This document shows, in pieces, positions 48,169 to 56,604 of a stretch of DNA of 64,000 nt. The stretch's first letter is position 1, and every line of letters begins with the position of its first letter. The notes under the pieces are model-generated. The model searched no databases. It saw only the letters and a list, made by a program, of their open reading frames with translations, and had not been told where the DNA came from. The translations under genes were made by a program, and so were the position numbers. The stretch spans positions 1 to 64,000 of the forward strand of contig NZ_DATBKY010000237.1 of NCBI RefSeq assembly GCF_036555685.1. The letters are read 5' to 3'. The stretch comes from Actinophytocola sp036555685. Lineage in GTDB: Bacteria; Actinomycetota; Actinomycetes; Mycobacteriales; Pseudonocardiaceae.

Positions 48169-49329
48169 CTACGGCGGCGAAGGCCCCGATTCCGCCGATC
48201 CCGCCGATCCCGCGGTCGGCTTGACGCCGAGTCGGCTGAGGTCCACCGCGCGGGAAATGTCTGCCAGGGTGAGGACTCCGGCAAGCTTGCCGTCTTCGAC
48301 CACAGCCACTGCGCCGCCCGGGCGAAGGGTCGTCCGGCGCAGGACGTCGGTGAGTGGTTCGGCGGCGTCGGCGCGTGTGCGGCGATCGAGCGGGCGAACC
48401 GCGTCCTGGATCCGCGCGGCCGAGCGGGCCCCCGCCAACTCCGGCAGACCGACGACCCCGACCGGCCGGCCTTCGAAGTCGACCACGGGGAACACCCGGT
48501 GCCGGACACCATCGTCTGCCAGGTGGGCGGCGAAGGCGTCGACGGTCCACCAGCCCGGCGCAATCACCGGATGCGGTGTCATCACGTCCCGCACGGTGAC
48601 CCCTCGCAGCTTTCCGAAGACCTGTGCCTGCTGACGTTCCGCGGACGCGGAACCGAGGATGAACCAGCCGACGAGAGCCAGCCACACACCACTGAAGTAG
48701 CCCGACATCATCGTCACGAAGCCCCACCCGATCAGGCCGAACCCGAGAGCCTGACCGACTGCTGCCGCCATCGCGGTCGCCTTGTCGCGGTCGCCGGTCC
48801 GGGCCCACAGCAACGCGCGCAGCACACGCCCACCGTCCAACGGCGCGGCCGGTAGCAGGTTGAACAGGCCGAGCAGCACGTTCATCGCCGCCAGCCAGTT
48901 CAGGGCGACGATCGCCAGACCGTAGAGCCAAGTCGGGTCCACGCAGCGTGCCGCCACGACGAAGAGGCCGCCGAGCACGAGGCTCACGACCGGGCCGGCC
49001 GCTGCGACGAGCGCGTTGGCGCGCGGTGTGACGGGCTCCTCGTCGAAGGTCGTCACGCCGCCGAGCGCCCACAGCGTCACGCTCTTGACCCGCACGCCGA
49101 ACCGCCGCGCCAGCAGGGCGTGCGCCAGCTCGTGCGCGAGCAGCGAGACCATCAGTACGGCGGCCACGGTGATCGCCACGATCCAGTACACCGGCGCGGT
49201 GGCGTCGCCGGCCGCACCCGGCAGGACGTTCCCCGCCAGTAGCGCGGCCAGCAGCGCCAGGATCACGAGGACCGACCAGTGTGCCTTGACCGGGATCCCG
49301 CGGCAGCGCCCCAGCGGCACCCCGTTCAC
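48169..49329 (-). CDS. Site-2 protease-family membrane metalloprotease with CBS pair (Rv2625c-like)
   Basis: The product is 386 residues. Six or so membrane helices include the zinc motif AHELAHALLARRFG (His66, Glu67, His70) and the second ligand in LLPAAPLDGGRVLRA (Asp165). Residues about 240-370 form a CBS pair (VRDVMTPHPVIAPGWWTVDA, GAVAVVEDGKLAGVLTLADI). This domain order and size match Rv2625c of the M. tuberculosis DosR regulon. It should cut within membrane-embedded substrates, perhaps gated by nucleotide binding to the CBS part. Its GTG overlaps the GAPDH stop (GTGA), the last link of a four-gene coupled chain. Confidence 0.9.
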   Translation of the reverse strand: MNGVPLGRCRGIPVKAHWSVLVILALLAALLAGNVLPGAAGDATAPVYWIVAITVAAVLMVSLLAHELAHALLARRFGVRVKSVTLWALGGVTTFDEEPVTPRANALVAAAGPVVSLVLGGLFVVAARCVDPTWLYGLAIVALNWLAAMNVLLGLFNLLPAAPLDGGRVLRALLWARTGDRDKATAMAAAVGQALGFGLIGWGFVTMMSGYFSGVWLALVGWFILGSASAERQQAQVFGKLRGVTVRDVMTPHPVIAPGWWTVDAFAAHLADDGVRHRVFPVVDFEGRPVGVVGLPELAGARSAARIQDAVRPLDRRTRADAAEPLTDVLRRTTLRPGGAVAVVEDGKLAGVLTLADISRAVDLSRLGVKPTAGSAGSAESGPSPP

Positions 49330-50342
49330 AGCGTGCGTGCCATCAGGTGCAGCAGGTCGAGAGTCCGGTTGGCGTAGCCCCATTCGTTGTCGTACCAGCC
49401 GAACACCTTCACCAGGTGGTTCTCGACCGTGGTCAGGGGCCCGTCGACGATGCAGGACGCGGGGTCGCCGATGATGTCGCGGGAGACGATCGGGTCCTCG
49501 GTGTAGCGCATGATCGACTTGAGCCTGCCGCCCGCCGCGTCGGCGAACGCGCGGTTGATCTGGTCCCTGGTGACGTTGTCCGCGGCCACCTCGACGGTCA
49601 GGTCCGTCAGCGAGCCGTTCTCCACCGGCACCCGCACGGCGACACCCGCGAGCCGGCCCGCGAGCTCGGGCAGCACCTCGCCGATCGCGGCGGCGGCGCC
49701 CGTGCTCGTCGGGATCATGTTCACCGCGGCCGACCGGGCCCGGCGCGGATCCTTGTGCGGGCCGTCCAGCAGGTTCTGGTCGTTGGTGTAGCTGTGGATC
49801 GTGGTCATGAGACCACCGCGGACGCCGAACGCGTGGTGCAGCACCGAGAGCATGGGTGCCAGGCAGTTGGTGGTGCAGGAGGCGTTGGACACGAGGTGGT
49901 GCTCGTCGGGCCGGTAGGTGTCCTCGTTGACGCCGAGCACCAGGGTGGCGTCGACGTCCTTGCCCGGTGCGGTGATCAGCACCTTGCGGGCTCCGGCAGC
50001 GAGGTGAGCGGCCGCCCTGTCGCGGGTGCGGAACTTGCCGGTCGCCTCGACCACGATGTCGACACCGAGGTCGTGCCACGGCAGCGCGGCGGGCTCCCGT
50101 TCGCTGCACACGCGCAGGCTGTGTCCGTCGATCGCGATCGAGTTCTCACCAGCGGAGACGCGGTGCGCCCACGGCCCGTACGTCGAGTCGTACCGCAGCA
50201 GGTTCGCCAGCGTCACGGGGTCGGTGACGTCGTTGATCGCGACGATCTCGATGCCGTTCTCACCGCCGGCCGCGCGGTCGGTCGTGGATCGCATGAGGTC
50301 CCGGCCGATGCGGCCGAACCCGTTGATTCCGATACGGATTGC
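49326..50342 (-). CDS. gap: Glyceraldehyde-3-phosphate dehydrogenase
   Basis: The product is 338 residues. It has the NAD-binding INGFGRIGR, catalytic Cys157 in SNASCTTNCLAP and His184 (TTIHSYTNDQ), with WYDNEWGYANR near the end. It converts glyceraldehyde-3-phosphate to 1,3-bisphosphoglycerate with NAD or NADP. A GAPDH between a nitroreductase and a site-2 protease, away from pgk and tpi, is probably a second, stress-specific copy. MAIRIG at 50342 gives the canonical N-terminus, but a GTG at 50375 overlapping the nitroreductase stop (GTGA) would add 11 residues and fits the coupling seen elsewhere in this chain. Confidence 0.92.
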   Translation of the reverse strand, partial: AIRIGINGFGRIGRDLMRSTTDRAAGGENGIEIVAINDVTDPVTLANLLRYDSTYGPWAHRVSAGENSIAIDGHSLRVCSEREPAALPWHDLGVDIVVEATGKFRTRDRAAAHLAAGARKVLITAPGKDVDATLVLGVNEDTYRPDEHHLVSNASCTTNCLAPMLSVLHHAFGVRGGLMTTIHSYTNDQNLLDGPHKDPRRARSAAVNMIPTSTGAAAAIGEVLPELAGRLAGVAVRVPVENGSLTDLTVEVAADNVTRDQINRAFADAAGGRLKSIMRYTEDPIVSRDIIGDPASCIVDGPLTTVENHLVKVFGWYDNEWGYANRTLDLLHLMARTL

Positions 50343-50371
50343 CATCTCTGTCAACACCTCTCGTGTTTTGC

Positions 50372-51385
50372 TCACCGGCGCGGGGGCCGCGTACCGGGCA
50401 GGTAGTCGATGGTTCGGCCGGTCGCTCGCCGCGGGCTGCGCGGCGGCGGGGGCGCCGCGGTGGGTAGCCAGCCGGCCCGCAGCACCAGCTGCGGGTAGGC
50501 GGCACCGTCGAGGACCTGGTCGCGGATCGCGGCCCGGGTACCGGCGACCTCCAGCGGCTGGGACAGCGGGCAGTTCGCGAGGCCGAGGTCGGTTGCGGTG
50601 AGCATGGCGAGGCTCGCCGCCTCGCCCGCGCGCAGCACCGAGGCGGGATCGTCGAGCAGGGTCGCGAGCACGAGCAGCTCACCACCGTCGTCCTCGCCGC
50701 GACCGGTCTCGGCCTCTGCGAGTGCTCCGTCGTGGAAGGCGCGCATCGTGGTGTCGCCGTGCCGGTTCCGGCCGGGGAGTGCGCTCGCGGCGAGGACGCC
50801 GTCGTCTGCGGCCCGGCTGCGGCCGCTCCACAGCGCGAGTTCCGTGGTGTAGCCGGGCTGGTCCTGCTGCCTGCGGGCGGCGTCGTCGATGGCGCGGGTG
50901 AGCAGCCGGCGGGTCGCCGGCTCGGTGACGGGCACGAGCAGCGCTCCGGCCTTGCCGGCACGGCGCACCATGAGATCCAGGTGGCCGTCCGGAACGGGCC
51001 ACGAGGAGAAGCGCCGGCGGTCGGTGTGCCGGTGCGGGATCGCACCCGCGAGCGCGATGGCGTCTTCGGATGGCTCCTGCGCGTGCATCTCGACCGCGGC
51101 GAGATGGGTGGGGTCACTGGGGTTCGGGATGCGGTGCACCACGGTCCGCCACCCGAGCGCCGCCAAGGCGACGCGCAGGTGGTTCAGTGCCGCGCCGCAG
51201 CTGAGGAGCAGGTCCCGCCCGTCCGGGTCGATGACCCGCAGCTTGCGGTCGTGGTCGGCCATCAGATGGATCGACTCGGCCCCGAGCAGCCAGCGCCAGG
51301 GCTGGGTGTTGTGCACCGATGGCGCGCGGTTCGCGAGATCGATGGCCCCGAGCACGGTGTGCGGATCGGGCCTGGTGGTAATCAT
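50372..51385 (-). CDS. Acg-family putative NAD(P)H nitroreductase
   Basis: The product is 337 residues. The family opening APSVHNTQPWRWLL, the LLLSCGAALNHLRVALAALG segment and the late CPLSQPLEVAGTRAAIRDQV are clear. These are two-lobed, nitroreductase-fold proteins with a lid, like Acg (Rv2032), Rv3127 and Rv3131 of the M. tuberculosis DosR regulon; they bind FMN but several lack enzymatic activity. ATG 51385 overlaps the flavodoxin stop (ATGA) with GAAGGAAGG upstream. It is one of three paralogues in this window. Confidence 0.9.
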   Translation of the reverse strand: MITTRPDPHTVLGAIDLANRAPSVHNTQPWRWLLGAESIHLMADHDRKLRVIDPDGRDLLLSCGAALNHLRVALAALGWRTVVHRIPNPSDPTHLAAVEMHAQEPSEDAIALAGAIPHRHTDRRRFSSWPVPDGHLDLMVRRAGKAGALLVPVTEPATRRLLTRAIDDAARRQQDQPGYTTELALWSGRSRAADDGVLAASALPGRNRHGDTTMRAFHDGALAEAETGRGEDDGGELLVLATLLDDPASVLRAGEAASLAMLTATDLGLANCPLSQPLEVAGTRAAIRDQVLDGAAYPQLVLRAGWLPTAAPPPPRSPRRATGRTIDYLPGTRPPRR

Positions 51386-51912
51386 CGACGGCCTTCCTTC
51401 CTGACTCGCTCCGCGGTGTCGGCCAGCGCGTCGGCCAGTGCGTCGGCCACGCTGTCCGACCACGAGCGGATCTCGTCCCAGTCGCGGGCGTCACCCGACA
51501 ACCCGTTGGCCAGGGCCCGGTCGAGCGGCCCGGTGGCGAGGTCCGGATCGAGACGGCCACCGAACACTGCGGGCGCGGGCGCGCCGAGCCGGCTGGCCCG
51601 TCGCCGCGCACCGGGCGAGGCGACCAGAGTGCTCGGCCGGGTGCCCACCCAGCCGCTCTCGAACAGCCAGACCTTGCGCGCGGCGAGCTGCTGGCGGAAC
51701 CGGCGGACGAACCGCGTCGCCTCCCGGCGCCAGCGGGTGGCGTAGACGGCGCTGCCGACCACGACCGCGTCGTAGCCGTCGATCGAGCCCACTGCCTCGG
51801 CGGAACTGACGTCCGTCGCGAATCCACGCTCGAGCAGCCGACCGCCGATGGCCTCGGCGATCTCCTTTGTCGAGCCCATCTTGCTGGCGTAGGTCACGAG
51901 TACGCGTGTCAT
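51382..51912 (-). CDS. Flavodoxin-domain protein (protoporphyrinogen-oxidase/HemG-like)
   Basis: The product is 176 residues. The FMN phosphate loop is TYASKMGSTKEIAEAIG, followed by YDAVVVGSAVYATRWRREAT, and WLFESGWVG in the middle. The type is the flavodoxin_5 group to which HemG belongs. The C-terminal third (DWDEIRSWSDSVADALADAL) is helical and acidic. It is the first gene of the flavodoxin-nitroreductase-GAPDH-S2P chain with a DevR box 58 bases upstream of its ATG. Electron delivery to the nitroreductase-fold partner is a plausible role. Confidence 0.88.
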   Translation of the reverse strand: MTRVLVTYASKMGSTKEIAEAIGGRLLERGFATDVSSAEAVGSIDGYDAVVVGSAVYATRWRREATRFVRRFRQQLAARKVWLFESGWVGTRPSTLVASPGARRRASRLGAPAPAVFGGRLDPDLATGPLDRALANGLSGDARDWDEIRSWSDSVADALADALADTAERVRKEGRR

Positions 51913-51969
51913 GCCACAACCGTCGCCTCCCGGCGGGTTGCCGGGCAGGGCTGTAGTGCCCGAGGTCGG

Positions 51970-51983
51970 GCGACCAAAGGCCC
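51970..51983. promoter_or_regulatory. DevR-type box (GCGAC-CAAA-GGCCC)
   Basis: Eight of ten half-site bases match. It lies between the flavodoxin chain (minus, 51912) and the DUF4389 gene (plus, 52085). A GGGAC-CCT-GTCCG at 51999 with a 3-base spacer may be a degenerate second copy. Confidence 0.55.
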
Positions 51984-52084
51984 ACCCGTCACGTCCGAGG
52001 GACCCTGTCCGGCCGCGGGAGACCTGCCGAGCGTGGGCAGCAGAGCCGTCGACCGTGCGGCGGCCTACTGCGAAGGAGACGACG

Positions 52085-53473
52085 GTGTCCACCTCGAACT
52101 CGCCGGTGCGGCTGAACGCCCGGCTCGACACCCGGCCGGACGGCGGTCCCAGCCGCGGGCTGTGGCTCGTCAAGTGGTTGCTGCTGGTACCGCACCTGGT
52201 CGTGCTGTTCTTTCTGTGGGTGGCCTTCCCGGTGCTGACGTTCGTCGCGTTGGTGGCGATCCTCGTGAGCGGGCGGTACCCGCGTCCGCTCTTCGACTTC
52301 AATCTCGGCGTCCTGCGCTGGACCTGGCGCGTCTGGTTCTACGGCTACGGCGGCCTCGGCACCGACCGCTACCCGCCGTTCAGCCTCGACGAGGAGCCGG
52401 ACTACCCGGCCACGCTCGACATCGCCTACCCCGAGCGGCTCTCCCGAGGGCTCGTACTCGTCAAGTGGTGGCTGCTCGCGATCCCGCACTACGTGGTCAT
52501 CGCGTTCTTCACCGGCGGGGGAGGAATCCTGCTGTGGCAGTGGGGCGAGAGCCGGCTGGGCGTGGGCGGCGGGCTCGTCGCGGTGCTGGCCCTGTTCGCC
52601 GGCGTGGCGCTGCTGTTCACCGGCCGGTATCCGCGGGGCATCTTCGATCTGGTCACCGGCATGAACCGCTGGGTGCTGCGGGTGGGTGCCTACGCCGCGC
52701 TGATGACCGACGAGTACCCGCCATTCCGCCTGGATCTCGGCGGCGCGGATCCCGCCGGTCCGCGGGTCCGCCCCGAGCCGGCGGAGCGTGTCGCCACGCA
52801 TTCCGGTGGCTCCGCCGGCCGCGTGGTCGGTGTCGTGGCCGGGGTGCTCGCATTGCTGCTCGGCTTCGGCCTGACCGCCGGTGGCGGCGCGTTGCTGTGG
52901 CTGGACGGGCATCGCGGCGCCGATGGCTACCTGTCGACCCCGGTCGAGCGCTTCTCGGACACCGGCTACGCGCTGAGGTTCGACGCGAGCGAGATCTCAT
53001 CGGTGGATCACGGCCTGCCCGGCGTGGACGACGTTCTCGGCCGGGTCCGGATTCATGTGTCCGGTGTGGACTCCGGCGCGATGTTCGCCGGCATCGCACG
53101 GACGTCCGACGTCGCCGCCTACCTGAGCGACGTGCCGCACGGCCGGTTCACCGGGCCCAGGACCATGCCGCACGCCGCACCGATGATGCGCATGCGGCCG
53201 CCGGCGGTGCCGATGGGCGACACCATGTGGGTCGCCTCGGACACGGGAACCGGTGAGCTGACGGTGAACTGGGTTCCGCGGCGAGGTGAGTGGTCGCTGG
53301 TCGTCATGAACGCCTCGGCGCGACGGGGCGTGGCAGCGGACGTCACGTTCGCCGCCACTGCCCCGAGCCTGCAGCCGATCGCGGTCGGAATTCTCGCCGG
53401 TGGCATCGGGTTGCTGGTCACCGGTTCGCTGGTGATCGTGTTCGCCGCCCGGCAACGCCCACGCCGACGCTGA
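52085..53473 (+). CDS. DUF4389 tandem-domain membrane protein
   Basis: The product is 462 residues. Two DUF4389 modules (about 20-110 and 115-210) each have a LVKW(L/W)LL helix and a SGRYPRPLFDFNLGVLRWTW or TGRYPRGIFDLVTGMNRWVL segment. A further helix at about 245-270 and a last one near the C-terminus enclose an extracytoplasmic domain of about 150 residues (FDASEISSVDHGLPGVDDVL, WVASDTGTGELTVNWVPRRG). GTG 52085 is preceded by AAGGAG at 6 bases. It is divergent from the flavodoxin chain across a DevR box. Function unknown. Confidence 0.87.
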   Translation: MSTSNSPVRLNARLDTRPDGGPSRGLWLVKWLLLVPHLVVLFFLWVAFPVLTFVALVAILVSGRYPRPLFDFNLGVLRWTWRVWFYGYGGLGTDRYPPFSLDEEPDYPATLDIAYPERLSRGLVLVKWWLLAIPHYVVIAFFTGGGGILLWQWGESRLGVGGGLVAVLALFAGVALLFTGRYPRGIFDLVTGMNRWVLRVGAYAALMTDEYPPFRLDLGGADPAGPRVRPEPAERVATHSGGSAGRVVGVVAGVLALLLGFGLTAGGGALLWLDGHRGADGYLSTPVERFSDTGYALRFDASEISSVDHGLPGVDDVLGRVRIHVSGVDSGAMFAGIARTSDVAAYLSDVPHGRFTGPRTMPHAAPMMRMRPPAVPMGDTMWVASDTGTGELTVNWVPRRGEWSLVVMNASARRGVAADVTFAATAPSLQPIAVGILAGGIGLLVTGSLVIVFAARQRPRRR

Positions 53474-53494
53474 GTCCGTTGGGCCCGGGTATCG

Positions 53495-53508
53495 GGGACC
53501 TCCGTCCC
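53495..53508 (+). promoter_or_regulatory. DevR-type box, perfect (GGGAC-CTCC-GTCCC)
   Basis: All ten half-site bases match GGGAC-N4-GTCCC. It starts 82 bases before the DUF1918 gene and lies just after the DUF4389 stop. Confidence 0.75.
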
Positions 53509-53576
53509 TGCCCGGGCCCCGCCGCGGCGCCGACCATGGTGACAACTGAAGAGTCCCATGTGGTCGGAGGTCTGCC

Positions 53577-53840
53577 ATGCATGCGCGACCAGGAGACTGG
53601 CTGATCGTCGAGAAGAGTTTCGGTTCCGGAACGCGCCGCGCGCTCATCGAAGAGGTTACCGGGGACGGGGATCCCCCGTTCCGGGTGCGGTGGCTCGACA
53701 CCGGCGAAGAAGCGTACGTGTACCCGTGGGGAGATGCCCGGGTGCAATCACGTGACGAGCGCGAGGACGCCGATGCCCGCGCCGAGGAGCGTGCCGCGGA
53801 GGTTCAGCGGCTGATCCGATCGCGCCGGGGGCAGTCATGA
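53577..53840 (+). CDS. DUF1918 protein (Rv0569-like)
   Basis: The product is 87 residues. The N-terminal half is a small SH3-like barrel typical of DUF1918 (ARPGDWLIVEKSFGSGTRRA, PFRVRWLDTGEEAYVYPWGD). The rest is charged helix (DEREDADARAEERAAEVQRL). Rv0569, of the same size and family, is a DosR-regulon member in M. tuberculosis. GGAGG lies 7 bases before the ATG and a perfect DevR box upstream. The stop overlaps the next gene (ATGA). Its molecular role is unknown; nucleic-acid binding has been suggested for the family from its fold. Confidence 0.87.
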   Translation: MHARPGDWLIVEKSFGSGTRRALIEEVTGDGDPPFRVRWLDTGEEAYVYPWGDARVQSRDEREDADARAEERAAEVQRLIRSRRGQS

Positions 53841-54445
53841 ACAGCTCATCGAGCTCGCTCGCGATGCGGGCGGTACGGCTGGCCTGGCCGCACCGCAACG
53901 GCCTGGCACGTGGGAGCGACCGGGTGGAGAGCGCGTCACTGGTCCTCGTCCTGCTGGTCGCCTTGTTGTTCGGGCCGGTCATGCTGGCGCTCGGGTCGAT
54001 CGTCCACGCCGACATGGTCGCGACGGGCGAAGAGCAAGCGCGCACTCGGCAACCGGTCGTCGCGATCCTGACGCGGGACGCACCTGACGTGGGCGCCGGC
54101 GGGCACGGGAACGTGGTCGCCGGGCTGTCGCACGTGCCGGCCACCTGGACGCTGCCGGACGGCACCGCCGGCTCCGGCAAGGTACCGGCGCGCGATGGCA
54201 TGAACGCCGGCACGAAGGTCGACATCTGGCTCGACGGGGACGGTCGCGTCGTCGATCGCCCGCTGACCGAGGCCGATTCGGCGGTCGGTGGCGCCATGGT
54301 CACCCTCTCCGGCTGGCTCACCGCGGTGGTGCTGCTGGTGGTCGCTCAGACGGGGTTGCACTTCCTCCTCAACCGGCGCCGTTACCGCGCATGGGACCAG
54401 CAGTGGGCACGGGTGGAACCAGGCTGGCACAACTACCGCCGCTGA
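53837..54445 (+). CDS. Rv1733c-like two-helix membrane protein
   Basis: The product is 202 residues. Two membrane helices (about 34-56 and 153-175) flank an extracytoplasmic beta-rich loop with GNVVAGLSHVPATWTLPDG, GTKVDIWLDGDGRVVDRPLT. Length and layout match Rv1733c, a DosR-regulon membrane antigen of M. tuberculosis. It overlaps the DUF1918 gene by ATGA. The C-terminus is basic and aromatic (RRRYRAWDQQWARVEPGW). The stop codon falls within a run of 10-bp tandem repeats. Confidence 0.85.
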   Translation: MNSSSSSLAMRAVRLAWPHRNGLARGSDRVESASLVLVLLVALLFGPVMLALGSIVHADMVATGEEQARTRQPVVAILTRDAPDVGAGGHGNVVAGLSHVPATWTLPDGTAGSGKVPARDGMNAGTKVDIWLDGDGRVVDRPLTEADSAVGGAMVTLSGWLTAVVLLVVAQTGLHFLLNRRRYRAWDQQWARVEPGWHNYRR

Positions 54446-54500
54446 CCACGGCTGACCACGGCTGACCACGGCCGACCACAGCCGACCACGGCTGACGACA
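54441..54500. repeat. Six tandem 10-bp repeats (GCTGACCACG) upstream of a DevR box
   Basis: Six contiguous copies of GCTGACCACG: the first three are identical, the fourth and fifth carry one or two changes, and the sixth diverges. The array starts at the stop of the Rv1733c-like gene and ends 2 bases before the DevR box at 54503. Confidence 0.9.
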
Positions 54501-54502
54501 AA

Positions 54503-54516
54503 GGGACGAAAGGCCC
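54503..54516 (+). promoter_or_regulatory. DevR-type box (GGGAC-GAAA-GGCCC)
   Basis: Nine of ten half-site bases match. It lies 101 bases before the first nitroreductase of a six-gene operon. Confidence 0.7.
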
Positions 54517-54616
54517 TGCCAGGCAAGGAAGGTCGACGCTGCCGCACCGGCGACGCCGAGGCAACGCTGGGAATGAAGGGCCGACGGCCACCACGAGAAC
54601 AGCCAGGAGTGACCCG

Positions 54617-55621
54617 ATGAACACCACCGATCCCGCCCTGTCGGCGGTCGTCGACCGCGCGCTGTATGCGGCGACCCGGGCTCCCTCGGTGCACAACACA
54701 CAGCCGTGGCTGTTCGTCGTGTCGCCGCCATACGTCGAGCTCCACCTCGACCGCGACCGCGTGCTGCCGGTGGCGGACCCCGACGCCCGGGAGGCCCAGC
54801 TGTCCTGCGGCGCAGCCCTGTTCAACCTCTCCCTGGCACTGCAGGCGTCCGACCTAGTGGTGGTCACCGACCTGCTGCCCGATCCGGATCGGCCGGACCT
54901 GCTCGCCAGGGTGCGCATGGGTGGTTACCGGCTTGCCTCGCCGGAGCTCCGTTCGCTCGCCACCGCCATCGACCGGCGCGCGACCAACCGGCGGCCGTTC
55001 TACGAACGGCCGGTTCCGCTGACCCACCGGCGCATCCTGACCGGCGCCGCCCAGGCGGCCGGAGCCCGCCTCGTCCTCCTGGACACCCCGATGCAGATCG
55101 GGACCTTCGCCGGCCTTCTGCGCCGGGCCGATCACCTGCAGGAGGAGGACCCCGCCTTCCAGACCGAACTGCTCAGCTGGACCACCGGGGCGCCGGCACG
55201 CCGGGACGGCGTGCCGCTGTCCGCGGGCGGGCCGCGCCCGATCGGCGGTCAGCTGCTCAAGCTGCGCCGGTTCCACAAAACCGATGCCGGACCGGAGCGC
55301 GAGTTCGAGCAGGAGCCACTCGTCGCGGTGCTGACCTCGGCCGGCGACCGTGTGGTGGACAGGGTGCGCGCGGGCCAGGCGATGCAGCGGGTGCTGCTCA
55401 ACGCCACCAGTTCGGGCCTGAGCGCCTCGTTCCTGTCGCAACCCATCGAGGTCCCGTACATCCGCACCGCGCTGCGCAACCTCATCGGCGGACCACATCA
55501 CCCGCAGACGGTCCTGCGGATCGGCTACGGCCACCCGCCGGCACCCACACCGCGCCGTCCGGTCGGCGACGTGACCCGGCGCTCCGCGGACATCACACCC
55601 ATCGAGAAGGCCATCCCATGA
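54617..55621 (+). CDS. Acg-family putative NAD(P)H nitroreductase
   Basis: The product is 334 residues with the family signature RAPSVHNTQPWLFVVSPP, QLSCGAALFNLSLALQASDL, IDRRATNRRPFYERPVPLTH and FLSQPIEVPYIRTALRNLIG. CAGGAG precedes ATG 54617 by about 8 bases. It is the first gene of a coupled chain (nitroreductase, nitroreductase, three USPs, CBS). It differs clearly from the next gene, so the pair is an old duplication and may form a heterodimer, since the fold is dimeric. Confidence 0.9.
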   Translation: MNTTDPALSAVVDRALYAATRAPSVHNTQPWLFVVSPPYVELHLDRDRVLPVADPDAREAQLSCGAALFNLSLALQASDLVVVTDLLPDPDRPDLLARVRMGGYRLASPELRSLATAIDRRATNRRPFYERPVPLTHRRILTGAAQAAGARLVLLDTPMQIGTFAGLLRRADHLQEEDPAFQTELLSWTTGAPARRDGVPLSAGGPRPIGGQLLKLRRFHKTDAGPEREFEQEPLVAVLTSAGDRVVDRVRAGQAMQRVLLNATSSGLSASFLSQPIEVPYIRTALRNLIGGPHHPQTVLRIGYGHPPAPTPRRPVGDVTRRSADITPIEKAIP

Positions 55622-56604
55622 GCGACTGGACCAAGGGAGAGATCGAGGTCGTCACCGCGGCCGTGCGGGCCGCGCCGTCGGTGCACAACACCCAGCCCTG
55701 GGTGCTGGAGTTCCACGACGACGGCGCCCACGGCGTGTCCCTCTACCAGCGCCTCGACCGCGCGCTCGAACGGCACGACCCGCTCGGCCGGGACCTGTTG
55801 ATCTCGTGCGGCGCGGCCCTGGAGAACCTCCTGCTGGCCATCCGTGTACTGGGCTGGGTGCCAGCGCTCGCACTCGTCCCGGGCGACCGCCCCGACCTGG
55901 TCGGGAGAGCCCGGGTGACCGGCCGGCGCGAACCGTCCGATGTGGAGCTGAGGCGATACGCGGCCGTGTCGCGCCGGCGAAGCTACCGCCAGCCCTTCAC
56001 ATCCGCTCCGATCGAGCAGTCCACACGCGACGCGCTGGTCGCCGCCTCCGACACCGGCGGCGTCGAGGTGCGTGCCGTGCGGGGCGACGGCGACATCGAT
56101 GTGATCGCAAGGGTGTTCGATCACGCGGCGCTCGTGCTCAAGGCCGACCGCGCGTATCAGCGTGAGCTGTCGGCATGGACCACCACGAGCGCGGACCCCC
56201 GCCCGGGCGAGGGAGTCGCGAGCGTGCCGAGACACCTCGACACCCTGCCGTGGGCGGGCCTGGTCCGCCGCCTCACCGCCGTTCCGGACCCGGTGGTCTT
56301 CGCCGACCGGCTGCGCCGTGAATGCCTTCTCGTCGTGCTGACGCCCGACGACGGCCCGCTCGATCACGTCCGGGCGGGCATGGCGGTGCAGGCGACCTGG
56401 CTCGACGCGACCGGGCGCGGCCTCGTCGGCTCGATTCTCACCCAACCGCTGCAACTGCGCGGCGTTCGCGCCGGGCTGATCGAAGGAATGGAACTGGCCG
56501 GCTTTCCCCAGGCACTTATGCGATTCGGCCACCCGGCCGAACCACACCATCCGAAAACCGAGTTCGCCGCCCTGCGAGACGGCGCCAAGGAGGATCCGTC
56601 ATGA
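55618..56604 (+). CDS. Acg-family putative NAD(P)H nitroreductase
   Basis: The product is 328 residues: AAPSVHNTQPWVLEFHDDGA, LLISCGAALENLLLAIRVLG, SRRRSYRQPFTSAPIEQSTR and ILTQPLQLRGVRAGLIEGME. ATG 55618 overlaps the preceding stop (ATGA), and its own stop overlaps the first USP gene the same way. It lacks the long insert before the YTTEL-type segment seen in the paralogue at 50372. Whether it binds FMN cannot be told. Confidence 0.9.
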   Translation: MSDWTKGEIEVVTAAVRAAPSVHNTQPWVLEFHDDGAHGVSLYQRLDRALERHDPLGRDLLISCGAALENLLLAIRVLGWVPALALVPGDRPDLVGRARVTGRREPSDVELRRYAAVSRRRSYRQPFTSAPIEQSTRDALVAASDTGGVEVRAVRGDGDIDVIARVFDHAALVLKADRAYQRELSAWTTTSADPRPGEGVASVPRHLDTLPWAGLVRRLTAVPDPVVFADRLRRECLLVVLTPDDGPLDHVRAGMAVQATWLDATGRGLVGSILTQPLQLRGVRAGLIEGMELAGFPQALMRFGHPAEPHHPKTEFAALRDGAKEDPS

